Assembly: GCF_035083965.1 (NCBI RefSeq)
Contig: NC_089723.1
Coordinates: 35,781,193 to 35,845,192, forward strand
DNA length: 64,000 nucleotides
From: Branchiostoma lanceolatum
Lineage: Eukaryota > Chordata > Leptocardii > Amphioxiformes > Branchiostomatidae
Direction of reading: 5' to 3'
Shown here: positions 39,935 through 51,525 of the stretch, in pieces
Layout: each line of letters begins with the position of its first letter
Numbering within the stretch: the first letter of the stretch is position 1
The notes under the pieces: generated by a model
Database searches by the model: none
Told to the model about the DNA's origin: nothing
Seen by the model: the letters and a program-made list of their open reading frames with translations, nothing else
Made by a program: the position numbers and the translations under genes

Positions 39935-41601
39935 TACCTTTCCATAGGACGGAAATTCTGTTGAGGAAGACAAAAAGTTGCCACTAAGCACGAAAGACGG
40001 CAGCTCTGGTACTGTGGAAATTTGAACTAGCAGCAAATACGTGACGTGTTTTCGTGATTGAATCGCACAGAATGCGACACTTCGATACTGTGACACCGGG
40101 TCGGCGACTTTGCGTTTGCGCAGTCTGATTAATGTCTAGAGTCCTTTATACCGCCTGATCAACGGTTCAAAGTCTGATGTTATATATACATTTCGTTACT
40201 CATCATTAACTTGTAGGTAAACGCTTTCCAAATGCTAGCTAGGGTCGGAAACCTTCTCTCACAGGACCTTATGGCATGTTTTGCCTACATAACGGAAATG
40301 CAGAGGTGTTGAACCCCAAAAAGGGAAAAAAATGACGGCCGAGTCATACTTTCATAACACAGAACACATGCTTTATTGTACTGCATTGAATAAGGTATCT
40401 ATAGTCTGGAAGGTTAAGAAACACACATAAGATAACGTAGATTTCAGTCACGGATTCATGTGGATGATTAACACAGTCATACAGGTGGGAGTGCATGTGA
40501 GTGTGTGTGTGTGTGTATGTATGTACGTGTGTGTGTGTACGTGTTTGAGTGTCTGTGTCTTTGATTGAGGGCACAACTTCTTATCTTATTCTACAACATG
40601 TTCAGTATTATATATTAGAATATTCAAATGATTCTGTTAAATCTCTCCAAGCAGTTTGTGAAAGGTTGTATGAGAAAAGTCATTATTAGGATTATTCAAT
40701 ATAGCAATTGTATACTCACACATGCAATTCATAATGATCCTTTTATCTTGCATGATGAAGTACATATGTTGAATGCAAATTCTACAATTAAATACAGTAA
40801 TTGTTCACCCATGCAATATATTGATACGAATGTACCGAAATTTTCGCATAACACCAAACTACAAACTTGTCTGATTATAGCCGATGATGATAGTATCATT
40901 CAACGAACATAGACGTTTGTACCAAATATATACCCGTCTAAATGTTATCGAAAATCGAATGTTACATATCATATTTCCAGTTCTCATTTATGATACAATT
41001 TCCCATTTTTGTCGGCATGCTTCTCAAAATAACTTTTTTCCAAACCAATTGCCGTGTTTACTATGACGTCATTTGCCGTAGGGAACTTAATTACCAGGCG
41101 GCAGGAATCAAGAACCGAAAGTATGATTTTTTATCAAAATATACACCAAAATGTAATTAACATTCGATTCTCAATAACATTAGAAGGATGTTTATTTTGT
41201 ATTGTGACTTAGAGTTAAATACATAGGAAATCTAAGTCTACTCAGCTCAGACGGGTTTGGTTGGGTGGCTGAGTTATCTATCTGTGTCACTCATCTGCAT
41301 CTCGAGATATGACGTAACATACAACATCCGTGCCAAGTTAATATCACGCACAACCTGTTAACAGCTTGTTTAAGCCACCACTATACTACTGTATTACTGG
41401 GCATGCCACTACTACTTTGGCGTGCTCTACAGAGACATATGCTATAGTGAATGAAAGTCAGAAATCAATCTGACTGTGATAAAATAATCTGATAATCTGA
41501 TAATCTGATAGTCTGATTATCTGATAATGATAATTACAATAATGATAATAATAATAATCTGATAGTAATCTGATAATTTGACTGTAATAAAAAGCGACGT
41601 T
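39935..41601. other. Intergenic region between PTER and the helical-protein gene
   Basis: It holds the PTER promoter side (39,935-40,200), a GT microsatellite (40,500-40,545) and a TCTGATAA tandem repeat (41,480-41,580). AATAAA (minus strand) at 41,191-41,196 may end the helical-protein transcript. I see no further gene. Confidence 0.6.
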
Positions 41602-44600
41602 TTAGGCTACCGGAGAGAAGGTAGCCACGGCTGGGGTACCAGGCGCGTTGTTCATCGCCCGCAGCTGCTGACGCAGGGGTTCGATCCGCTTTACAATCTT
41701 CTCCACCCTAGCCAAGAAAAGGAATGGAGTAGTAGGTAATCACTTCATATATAGGCTTAGTAACGGTGAAAACAAATCTGGGAAATTCTCCTTTCCCACT
41801 TGACAAGCTTCCTGTGAACAGAAAATTGCGACAAAGCCCCAATGAAAAACATGATTGGCAATGCTTTAGAAATTACCGTAGATCACGATTCAGTACATGT
41901 TTATGATAACTTCAATGCCTAATACATACTTTTCCTCGTATGCCTTCACGGTTACAAGGCGTTGGCCGATCATGTTAAGGTCCTCCTGGCACCAAACTGC
42001 TGCGACCCCATGCCCTGCTGTGGCGGCAGCGTTAAACACCCCTGCCGCCACCAGCCACCCCGTTCCAACCCCGGCGGTGGTGGCGAGGCCGTAGTCCAGA
42101 CAAGTGCGGATCACGTTTACAATTCTGATGAAAAGTTGATGTAATTAAATGTCATAACCATTTTACAATGATGATATGATATGATGACACCCATTCTTCA
42201 AATATTCTAAAATCAATGTATACAATGGATAAAAAATGAATGAAAAAAAGTACTTTCTATGAAGCAACTATAACACTGGCTCATATTCACCCGAAAACAG
42301 CGCCAGAAATGTGATCGTTCTTCCTCCGCTTTATGTCCGCTTTGTTGTGGTCCAGGTCCTTCTTGAGATCTTTTAACTCACTCCTGATATCCTTAAGATT
42401 CGACAGCATGTTGACGATCTCCATGGTATCGATGGCTTTTGACTGTCGTTGAATTGAAAAATAAGAGAAACATCGTTCAACTTAGCTTGTTATCAATCAG
42501 GCGCTGACAAATTGCAAGATGGCTGGGATATGAAATCACGAATTTAATATGAACTAGAAAGGCAACATTTGCAGGAGCAAATGCAACATGTATCGCCCAT
42601 TTCCCTCCCCATGCAAAGAGCGATTGTGGCATCGAGGCTAACGTTTGTTGTACATGTATGTCTCCAATGTTGGTATTTGAATAAATAATTGAATTGAAGA
42701 CTAGTCAGAAATGGATCTCTCCCAATTTGAAAGCATATGCATAGATGGGCTCTTCTCGGCACCCATATTCATACTGGTCCATTAAAAAACACCTCCACCA
42801 AAAATACTGGAGCTTTTTGATGGTCAACCAAGCCCAAAGTTGAATTTTCAAAATGTCCCCCACGTACAAGAATGAACTCTTCCGGCGGCAGACCAACACG
42901 TATCATGCAAATTTCAGACTCGCAGGCCAGCAGCACGGGGCTTGGGGTCACTGACCTTTAGGTCGTGTTGGCAATCTTCTCCCAAAAATACCCTCCAAAA
43001 TCGTATTTTGAAGTGATGTATGCCAAAAGTGCGAATGGAGTTCTTTGAATATTTGTTCCATGTATCCCCATAGTAAATGTCAGGTCATTTGGATATATTT
43101 CCAGAGCACAGGAGGCCAAAAGCCTGAAAAGGTACGTTTTTGGTCAGAAAAACCTAAATAAAATCTGTTTAAAGGCATTTATAAAAAAAAAATGAAAAAA
43201 AACACCCCAGGGTATTTACCCACTCTACCTGTATACAAAATTTGAGCCCATTTGGCCCTGAGACGACCGAGTGAATCAATTTGAAAGATTTGACAGGAGA
43301 AAGAAACATTACAAACACAATATGTACCGCCCATACCTAGTATGGGCGATACATAATAACTACTTAAGCATTAGGTTCAGCGCACAGATGATGATAGATT
43401 ACGAGCGTTTAGGTGCAGTAATCAAAACAACACAGAATTATTCGCGTACCTCGTTCAGTTTGATGCCCATCTCTATCAGTTTCTTGTCTGCTTCCTTGAG
43501 ACGGGCTCCAATATCCTTCAGTTTTTTATCGTAGCCCTCCTCAGCCTTGCAGTTGATTTCAAACTCATTCAGCTTGGTCCAGGTGTCCGCGCACGCGAGG
43601 AGCGCAAGGAACGAGTGGAAGACGCAACTGGCAATCTGGTTAGATTGAAAAAAAATGCGACATGCAGTTGATAGATTGCGCCAAGATATAGTCTTGATCT
43701 GTTTGCCGAAACCAAGTTCATCAGAGAATTAATGGTTGCTCACAGGCGTTATACATACACATCAACTATACTTTATGATCAAATCTGATATAAATTTAAA
43801 CTTAGATATATTAATCTCAAGAAAATATGTGCTTCTGCCTTTGTGCCAAAGTTCAATGTATTTCAGAAAATACAAGAGTCTGAAAACCCCAAATCTCCAT
43901 GAAATTTGTTTTTATATACATATATGTATGGTGTTTTTAATTTGCCAAAGCTATTTGGTGTTGCTGCTACTTGTTGTGTTTTATGTGCCATATGTTGCTT
44001 GGGGAATTGTTGTCCTAGATTTGAACCCAACAGGTGCCAGCTATCATAGTATGCCTACTATGGACATATAGATTTTTCTCATTACGTATTGAAATTAAGT
44101 CCCAATTTGCATAATTTGCAATTCATTGTGTATATCTCTGTCAACCCATCCTCGTTCACCAGGACCCTTCCGCTCCACGTTACATCGCTCGCGTAAAGGG
44201 CCCTGGTAATTATAACATGGGCTGGCATCCATGGTTATTGCAGGTCGACGAGACTTGCTCATGAATAATTAATGAGCTAACCCTTATTTGGCACAAACGG
44301 CAGTTGTAGCTCATGAATAGTTAATGAGCTAACCCTTATTTGGCACAAACGGCAGTTGTAGCTCATGAATAATTAATGTGCTAGCCGTAACACGTAACAT
44401 GATTGGTTGATAGCTTCCCAGCGTTCTTTGCGCGCTGGCTTCCGATGAGAGGAAGCAAACGGTTTTTAACCCCTCTGATTGGCTGAAGCTGTTTTGGTGG
44501 CGATATCGTCATAACCATGGATGCCAGCCCATGTTACCAGGGCCCTTTACGCGAGCGATGTAACGTGGAGCGGAAGGGTCCTGGTGAACGAGGATGTGTC

Positions 44601-47600
44601 AACCCTACCTGCGTACCAAATAACAAAACAATCTGTCGTTCCTTTCTTCAGTTATTCTCCTTAGAAGAATTTTACAAATGCGCCATTGCAGTTCCGGTGA
44701 CACGTACCAGGGGGCCCAAGATCGACCTTGACCTAACTCCTCCCAACACCTACCCACATACCAAATATCACTACAATCCATCTACACGTTCTACAGTTAT
44801 GCTGACTTTAAGCATCCGGTGACACAAACAAACACAATCCGTCCACAAACACGCAAACACACACGCAAACACACTAAAAACAATATCACCAAGAAAAAGT
44901 CTTTTTGCATGGAGATAACAGACTTATTTCTCACCCTCGTACAATTAACGCCATTGTACCTGAGCTAAACCATACTTTTGATTCTCCAAGTAACCAAGTA
45001 GACATTGATAGACTCACCTGAATCTTGATGACCTTCCCCACGTACTCCAGACGTGCAGTCTGAATTTTTCCACAGATCTCCTCCACTGCGGCCTTGGGCT
45101 TCATGCCCTTGCATTTGGTCATCAACTCCTCTGCGGTTGTACATGTCTTGCTTAAGACGTCCTTGCATTTTTCACTGCCACAGAACTTTACACATAAAGA
45201 TGAAGAAACAAAAAGATGACCACATGAAGCAAATACGATCAGGGTTGAGTCATAGGGGACCAAATCTTCTGATAGGTGACGCCAAAGGCTTGTTTAACTG
45301 ACAGTGTAAGGGTTGTTGCATTAAGGACGTTTATCTCATTTCAAAATGGCTTTTATATATGCTTTTATGCAGGTTTCATTTACTTTATTTTTCTTTCTGG
45401 AGTTTACCAGTACACACGGCTTACGAACCACTGTTCAAGTGCTATTGTTTGATTAAAGTTTGTTTGTGCCTTTGATACTCACCATGCCCCGACGTTGTGC
45501 CCTTGGGGAAGGCACTTTACACTACCTTCCCGGACGGTGGAGTGACGCCCACCGAGCCTATTCGACTAATCTGTCAAACTGTGTGCCAAAAAACACACTG
45601 CGGATTTGGTTGCCGATGTGCCAACATCTAGCACATTTGCCACTGAGAACCGTTAATTTTTTTTGGGTTTTGTTTGTGCCTTTATTTAGTCTCAAAAGTG
45701 TTGCTAATCATGTAGACAGGATTATCAAACAACCTTTGATGTTCAGACTAACCTCTTCTACCCACTTCACATGCTCACTCCAACCCGTCGGCAAGCACTT
45801 GCTGTACTTAGCTGCGTCGTCTAAGAGGCAGCTAGCATTTTCCACGTACACCCCGTCGACGAGAAGAGTCTGATACACAGATCTAGCAGCCTCGCCTGCT
45901 CGTTCGACGTGCATGAGGTTTGGGGCATAACCTAAAGTGAAGATAATTTCCAAAAGAGTTGCTTATCTGTAGTTCATTGTTTATGAAAACGAATTTTGAT
46001 AAGTATTACATATGCCAATTGACTACTTAATGTCACTCTGGTCTTCGTCGAACGTGCCTTGTACATGTATATCTTAAAACTGTAATTGCGAAATCACAGA
46101 CAGCTCCAAGAATACTTCCTTGTAAATTAATAGCCTCTTCCACCTACTTAATGACATGGAATGTCTGTCACCTGCCAGATAATGCCGATAAAGTACTAAT
46201 TCTACCAACCCCACATCAACTTGTCACTGACGCAATTCCGACCTTTGTTCTTCACCTCCTGTCACTTTGTGGTGAGACGTGCATGTAGGAAGGGACAGTA
46301 ATAGCACTTCCTATCTTCATACATATGCATGGCATTCTTGTAAGAAAAGGCAGTCAAAGGTCAACTACCCGACATTTGGTCGTTCAAAATTTTACATTGA
46401 CAGCTTAGTCCAAAGTATGCATCTAGTGATAGTTAGCAAATTGTATACGACAGACACTGACCGAAGGTAAACAAGTATATGATGGCCTTTTTACAACACG
46501 TCCAAACTACATCAAAATAACATCTACTGCGTACCGGCCACCCCAAACATCGCTAAAAAAAGCATAATTTTCCACACATAAAGCATAAGTTTCAAATCGG
46601 TACAGGAAAAAAACAAACTATCCTGTACTATCCAGCTCCAAAATGTCAACCTGTAATACTAAGAAAAAGGCTCTTTTGCCTTACCAAGGATACTAAGTAT
46701 ATTCATGGTTATAATATGGTCCCTCTGCGCCTGAGTATAATTACCAACCTTTGCCCTTTATGGAAATAATTGCGGGAACACGGATAGATAGACACATGCA
46801 CCGAACACAATACCTCCGTACACGGAGATGACTAGGATGCCGCTTTATGAAGTCCACATGTTCCTTTTGTTTGGCAAAGAGGATGTGTTAATTGTTACTG
46901 CATACATTCATTGTTATGTAATCTCAAACGTCCAAACATTTATCAAACTGATCCAATTCCCTCCTGTCTCTTCACTTATGCTAACAGAGACTAACTGCAT
47001 CATACTTAGACTGCTGTCGTTAACCTGTCGATACAGAAATACGACATAGGTGTAAAACAGTGAAGATTCACGACTTTACACACACACTGTCTCTCTCTGT
47101 CACATACACACCATCCATCCCATACTTGAAATTGGTTCAGCTTACCACCTGAAGCACCCGGTTGTCCATGATCAAAGGATTTCTTCAACTTCTCCAACTG
47201 ATCGTCAATTTTCTAAATAGACAGATAATGATGTTGCATCTTGGGGAAAATCTAAATCTTTAATGTTGAACATCAAAAGAATGACTTTGTAAGATAGGAA
47301 TGATCAAGTCCAAATTCCAGGGTTTACATGTACATGCGCGAGCGTTTGAAAAAAAAAAGCAAATGTTATAAATTGTATTGTTAACCTCATACCTTCACCA
47401 AGTGATAACATTTTAGTGATGTATTACACATGTTTCTCTTTTCATATGCAACTAAGGTCCTCATTTGCATAAATCATGTTGGTCATCTGCGCAACATAAA
47501 ACAACTTTCGGCGCTGTAAACATCATACAGCTAGGGCTACCCCAAAGCGTGGTCATTCCTTAATGTTTTTATTAATGGACAACGTTGAATTGTGTCTATA

Positions 47601-49317
47601 TATAGCTTCATCAAAACGCAAACTTACCTTCATCTCCTTAGCCTGTCTTGCGGGATCCATCGCTTCCTGCTGTTGGAAGCAAGAGAGATAATCGTCTAAA
47701 GAACTGATGAATAGACACAAAGCCTTGCTGTGCCGGCTATCAGCTATGGTTACCAGTGACAAACGGATATAATAGGATACGATTGAGCGCCATATGCCAC
47801 AAGGAGTGTTATATTTCATTTCTGTGTCTGTACTATGCAATTCTTTTACAGGATCGGGTTGTACTATCTTTTTTCACCTTTGGCGACTGTAACTGTCTTT
47901 GTGTGTGTGTGTGTGTGGGGGGGGGGGGTCATACTTGAAGTCCAACTTTTAAGGGTCTCGATGCTCCTGACAGGTTTCAATATGTCTTTAGATACAACAG
48001 CCCCCACACTGCAAAAATACGTAAATATATAAAAGACTGCTTTGTCATTAGAAAAAAAATACTGAAACTGATGATTAGCTCCACTCGATTTTAACACTAT
48101 ACAAAAAACTTATACTAGCCCTTATTTTGTTGGTACAGTAATTATGATATAGTTTTATTTTATACCTCCGTTTTAAACAATGATTAATAGTTGCTGCCAT
48201 ACTGTGTACAATTGTCGTGTGATAAAGCTTATTCAGTATCAATCATGCGCTTACTTTTTGTATGCGCACTCGTGTGAACCCCCATTGGGTATAGTCTGCA
48301 GGAAACAAGTTGTTTTGAGCTTTGACCAACCGCTGTGCACCCTGGGTTTCGGCCGCGAACGTAACTTAACCCTATTTAGACTGGGCTTTTTGGGTATTCC
48401 TGGGCCGGGGTGGAGGTAGGTGGGGCTCATTCGCTCCCTTCATAACTTCCAAATAACGTCATAGAATGGCATCATATGTATTCAGCAATCCCTTGGCATA
48501 TGGCATCTTGCATCGGCAATTTTGAAATTTTGAAAACAATTTTCTTCAACTTATTACACCCAAAAAAACAATGAAAACGACAATCGAAATTTTTGATGAA
48601 GAAAATACCAGGTAGTGACAAATTCGAAGGGGGAAAAGCCTGTTACCTTAACTAATGACATGGTTCGCCATCATGTATTTTGACCGATGACGTCATCAAA
48701 TAGGCATAATTTATGAATACTAAATCATGAAGGCTATATTAAATCACATATGATATAAATAAAGTAGGAAAGAAATTGTGGTTGAACAAAGTAATCTTGA
48801 AACCTCATTGTTTTAACCAAATTTGTAAATTTTGTAAAATATGCATGTCAGAAACCCGTTGCCATGGAAACAGGAAAAATTACGATCTTATACAATTATT
48901 ATTGAATTGTTGCCAACAAAATTCTAGGAAAATTCACCAAGTTTGGTATTCCTAGCATATGTCAGTAGTTATACCACGTCAAAGTTGGCGCGGGCACTTT
49001 TAGCCCCCTTCCACTTTCTTTATGAGGCAGTACATGTACATGTATGTAAGTAAGTATGTTGCGTTCAAAACCTTTCACTGGGTACGGGGATTCCCCTCAC
49101 AAGTCAAAATTTCCCGCCCGCCCGCGACGTTTTGAATTCCCCGTGAAAAGAATATAAAGTACACATTACAGATTATTTATCCAAAGTGCATTCTAATTGG
49201 AATCCCAGCTGGTCAAGCCACGCCAGGCTAGCCCATCCGACGTCAGAATGAATTTCTTGTTTCAGGCATAAGTATTGTTTATGAACTACATACACGGCTA
49301 CTTACCACGTATTCCAT
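41602..49317 (-). CDS. Uncharacterised helical protein with one hydrophobic segment
   Basis: I do not recognise this gene. Exons: 49317-49306, 47669-47628, 47212-47149, 45931-45753, 45185-45018, 43635-43450, 42442-42291, 42124-41930, 41707-41602. All nine join in phase at GT-AG sites; 367 aa. There is no signal peptide (start M-E-Y-V). Residues 5-35 are charged and helical (ARQAKEMKKIDDQLEKLKKS). Residues 40-155 have spaced Cys (SCLLDDAAKYSKCLP, FCGSEKCKDVL, CTTAEELMTKCKG). Residues 180-255 are a Lys/Glu/Asp-rich coiled coil (KKLKDIGARLKEADKKL, NLKDIRSELKDLKKDL). Residues about 263-313 are Gly/Ala-rich and hydrophobic (GAVFGIVNVI, TTAGVGTGWLVAAGVFNAAA, AGHGVAAV). A second coiled coil follows (KVEKIVKRIEPLRQQL). 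This helix-hydrophobic-helix layout recalls apolipoprotein-L and alpha-helical pore-forming families, but no sequence motif proves either. Confidence 0.82.
44090..44917 (-). mobile_element. Dispersed repeat related to 9387-10415, interrupted
   Basis: Read on the minus strand it starts TATCTCCATGCAAAAAG at 44,917, then a (GT)n-like tract, AGCATAACTGTAGAACGTG, GGATTGTAGTGATATTTGG and GATCTTGGGCCCCCTGGTA. It ends with GACAGAGATATACACAATGA and GCAAATTATGCAAATTGGGA at 44,085-44,140. All have counterparts in 9387-9900. A younger 450-bp element splits it at 44,147-44,596. Confidence 0.8.
44147..44596. mobile_element. hAT-like non-autonomous transposon with perfect 8-bp target duplication
   Basis: The ends CATCCTCGTTCACCAGGACC and complement are identical, and the inverted repeat stays perfect for about 60 bp. 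After a 6-bp indel it goes on to about 90 bp (ACATGGGCTGGCATCCATGG). TGTCAACC directly abuts both ends (44,139-44,146 and 44,597-44,604). The interior has three tandem units of about 53 bp (GCTCATGAATAnTTAATGAG, CCTTATTTGGCACAAACGGC). No transposase is encoded. Confidence 0.93.
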
Positions 49318-50089
49318 CTTGACTTCCACAAGATCCTTCTACAGTTGCCGGACTTGAAACACTCTGGCCGACTCAAAGAAGGGACGTAAATGTGAATGAG
49401 GACCTGGGACAAGGTCAAAGAGCAGACAACACTCGGTTTGAAGTACCAGCAAACCTTCACCAAGAGAGTTATGTTTACGGTGCCGTTTGTCTTTGTGAGT
49501 GCATTTTTGTATGTGATAGATAGCTCTAAAGACAAAAAGTAAGTGGTGTACGTTCGTGGCTCCCAGCGCCTTTTTTTTAACTGGAGGGGCCGATTATGTT
49601 TGAGAATTTGAAAGAGAATAACTAAAGAATGGATTGACCTGAACGTCATGATTTTTATATGTAGATAACTTAATTAAGTAATAATTTACCAACTTAGATA
49701 CTAGCTATGCAAATTCGCAAAAGACAGAAAAAGCCATAGATATGCACAGAGTAGGCAACGTACCACGTACCCGGTCTTTCTTCAGACAGTTTTTTGACAG
49801 GTCCGGTCCGCTCGACGCCCAACGCTCAGACTGCACGCCAATGGAGTGTCGAAGTGTTCAGAACAGGTGCTTTCCGCGTAGTTATTCTGGGCTATGCCGT
49901 CATCGAAACTTTGGGGAAGAAATTTAATCTACGGCCGGGGCTCCGAAACTTTTGATAGGAGGGGGGCATCTTAAGCGGTATAGCTGGCCACGCATGGGAG
50001 GGTTTGCAGCGGCTATAGAGAATTTCGCATTTTATCAACACCCAACGAATTTGGTTAGCTTTGTTGTACATTAGTACCATAAGATTTTA

Positions 50090-50610
50090 AAGCGGTGTTC
50101 GTTCGTCCCTCTATGGTTAGAATGGGAGAGTCAAATGTTGTTTACGCAGTTGACGCGCACAGCCCACAATGCCCTTTGAACTCGATGACGTCATGAAAAT
50201 CCCCGCAGCGCGGGAGTTTCCAATGACTCACCCAAAGGTACTGTTAGTGAATGTAATTGTTTTCCAACGTTCGGGGCTTTCCGACGGTTTTGCTCGGACC
50301 AGACAATTGAATGAGAGGGTTTGCAGCTTTTCAGAATTCCCGATAAGACTCAAGTAGCATATATGTCAATGAATTAGGTTTTCTATGTGGTACAGTAGTA
50401 TCACGTAATTTCAAAGCAACGTTAGCACGTCCTTCTACAATTAGAATGGGAGGTGTTTAAAGCTTGTTTACTCCGTTGACGTGGTGTTAAATTACAAAGT
50501 AAAGCACCGCAATGCCCTTTGTGTCGTCATGAAAATCCCCGGCCCGTGGGAGTATAAAAATAACTCACTGTTTTCAACCGATCGGGGTTTTCCGATGCTG
50601 GGGCCATTGA
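50090..50610. repeat. Diverged tandem duplication, about 343-bp unit
   Basis: AATGCCCTTTG, CGTCATGAAAATCCCCG, GGGAGT and ACTCAC occur in order near 50,170-50,235 and again near 50,513-50,570. TTAGAATGGGAG precedes each copy. The two copies are clearly diverged. Confidence 0.75.
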
Positions 50611-50969
50611 GTCGTTGGGGATGGGCGGTCTGTTGTCCAGAAGACATATAGAAGTGACTGCTGTGTTGGGGGGTAGGCTCGAACTATTAATATTTCAATT
50701 CTTAGGTGGTCCGACTGGGGAGGAGCCATTTAGAACTGTATAACTAAGGCTATTGGCTTACCAATGTAAAACGCACGATTCTTTGTGACGTGCTTAAGTT
50801 GAACGTCGAAAACAGTACAAAATAGAACAAAATAGAATGTACAAACAGATGAAATTTTCTGTCAACATGTCTTTATTTCGACTTAATCCATAATATAGCC
50901 AATTGCCGATGTGTTTAACTTCCAAATTTTCCTCCTATGACGCTAGAGTCTAATATTCTATTTCTATAT

Positions 50970-50971
<2 letters not shown>

Positions 50972-51024
<53 letters not shown>
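50972..51024. repeat. (GA)n microsatellite
   Basis: A pure GA run of about 52 bp, directly downstream of the likely polyadenylation signal of dehydrogenase A (in that gene's sense). Confidence 0.95.
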
Positions 51025-51028
<4 letters not shown>

Positions 51029-51525
51029 GAATAAGAAAGAAAATGGTTTATTGATTGAAAAACTCTTGCAGCACAAACGGCTGAATTTTGGTTCTTTCAG
51101 TGTGTTTTAAAAGGTACCTCACATTACACATACTACAATGTAGCTGACATACTTTTGTAACGGAATCCCTTAAGGTAGTCCAGACGAATGTCTTGTAAAC
51201 TGTTGCCAATGTCATTGCCTCTAAAATTCGGACATAAAGATACTTGGCGAACAGGGCCTTTCTTTCAGTCGCCGTAGTGCGTCAGAAACTAATTGGGTAT
51301 TCATATCAGATTATGCATGATGGGTGCATATTTTGAAACGACTCTTTTTAATCAATTCGTCAGAGCCTGATGTTGCCATCGAGTTTTACGAAGAAAGGCG
51401 GCTCAATTGTTACTGTAGCAGCATCTCTTCACCCTAGGTCAGATACATCAATGCTCGAGACAAGCAGTACTTCACTGACCCATTAGGAGAAGCAGGGGTT
51501 ACGAAGGCTTGACGAGTGAAATGCC

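Larger units (their letters stand above)
49318..51525. other. Intergenic region between helical-protein gene and dehydrogenase A
   Basis: No gene is found. It contains a tandem duplication (about 50,090-50,600) and a (GA)n microsatellite. AATAAA on the minus strand at 51,047-51,052, about 475 bp after the dehydrogenase A stop, is a plausible polyadenylation signal. Confidence 0.6.

Noticed and set aside
40344-40574. 76-aa minus-strand frame with Thr-His repeats
   Set aside because: It is produced by the GT microsatellite at about 40,500-40,545.
41897-42144. Plus-strand Pro/Ala-rich frames near 42 kb
   Set aside because: They are shadows of the well-supported minus-strand exon 42124-41930.
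44517-44822. 101-aa open frame starting M-D-A-S-P-C
   Set aside because: It begins inside the right inverted repeat of the hAT-like element and reads on into an older repeat.
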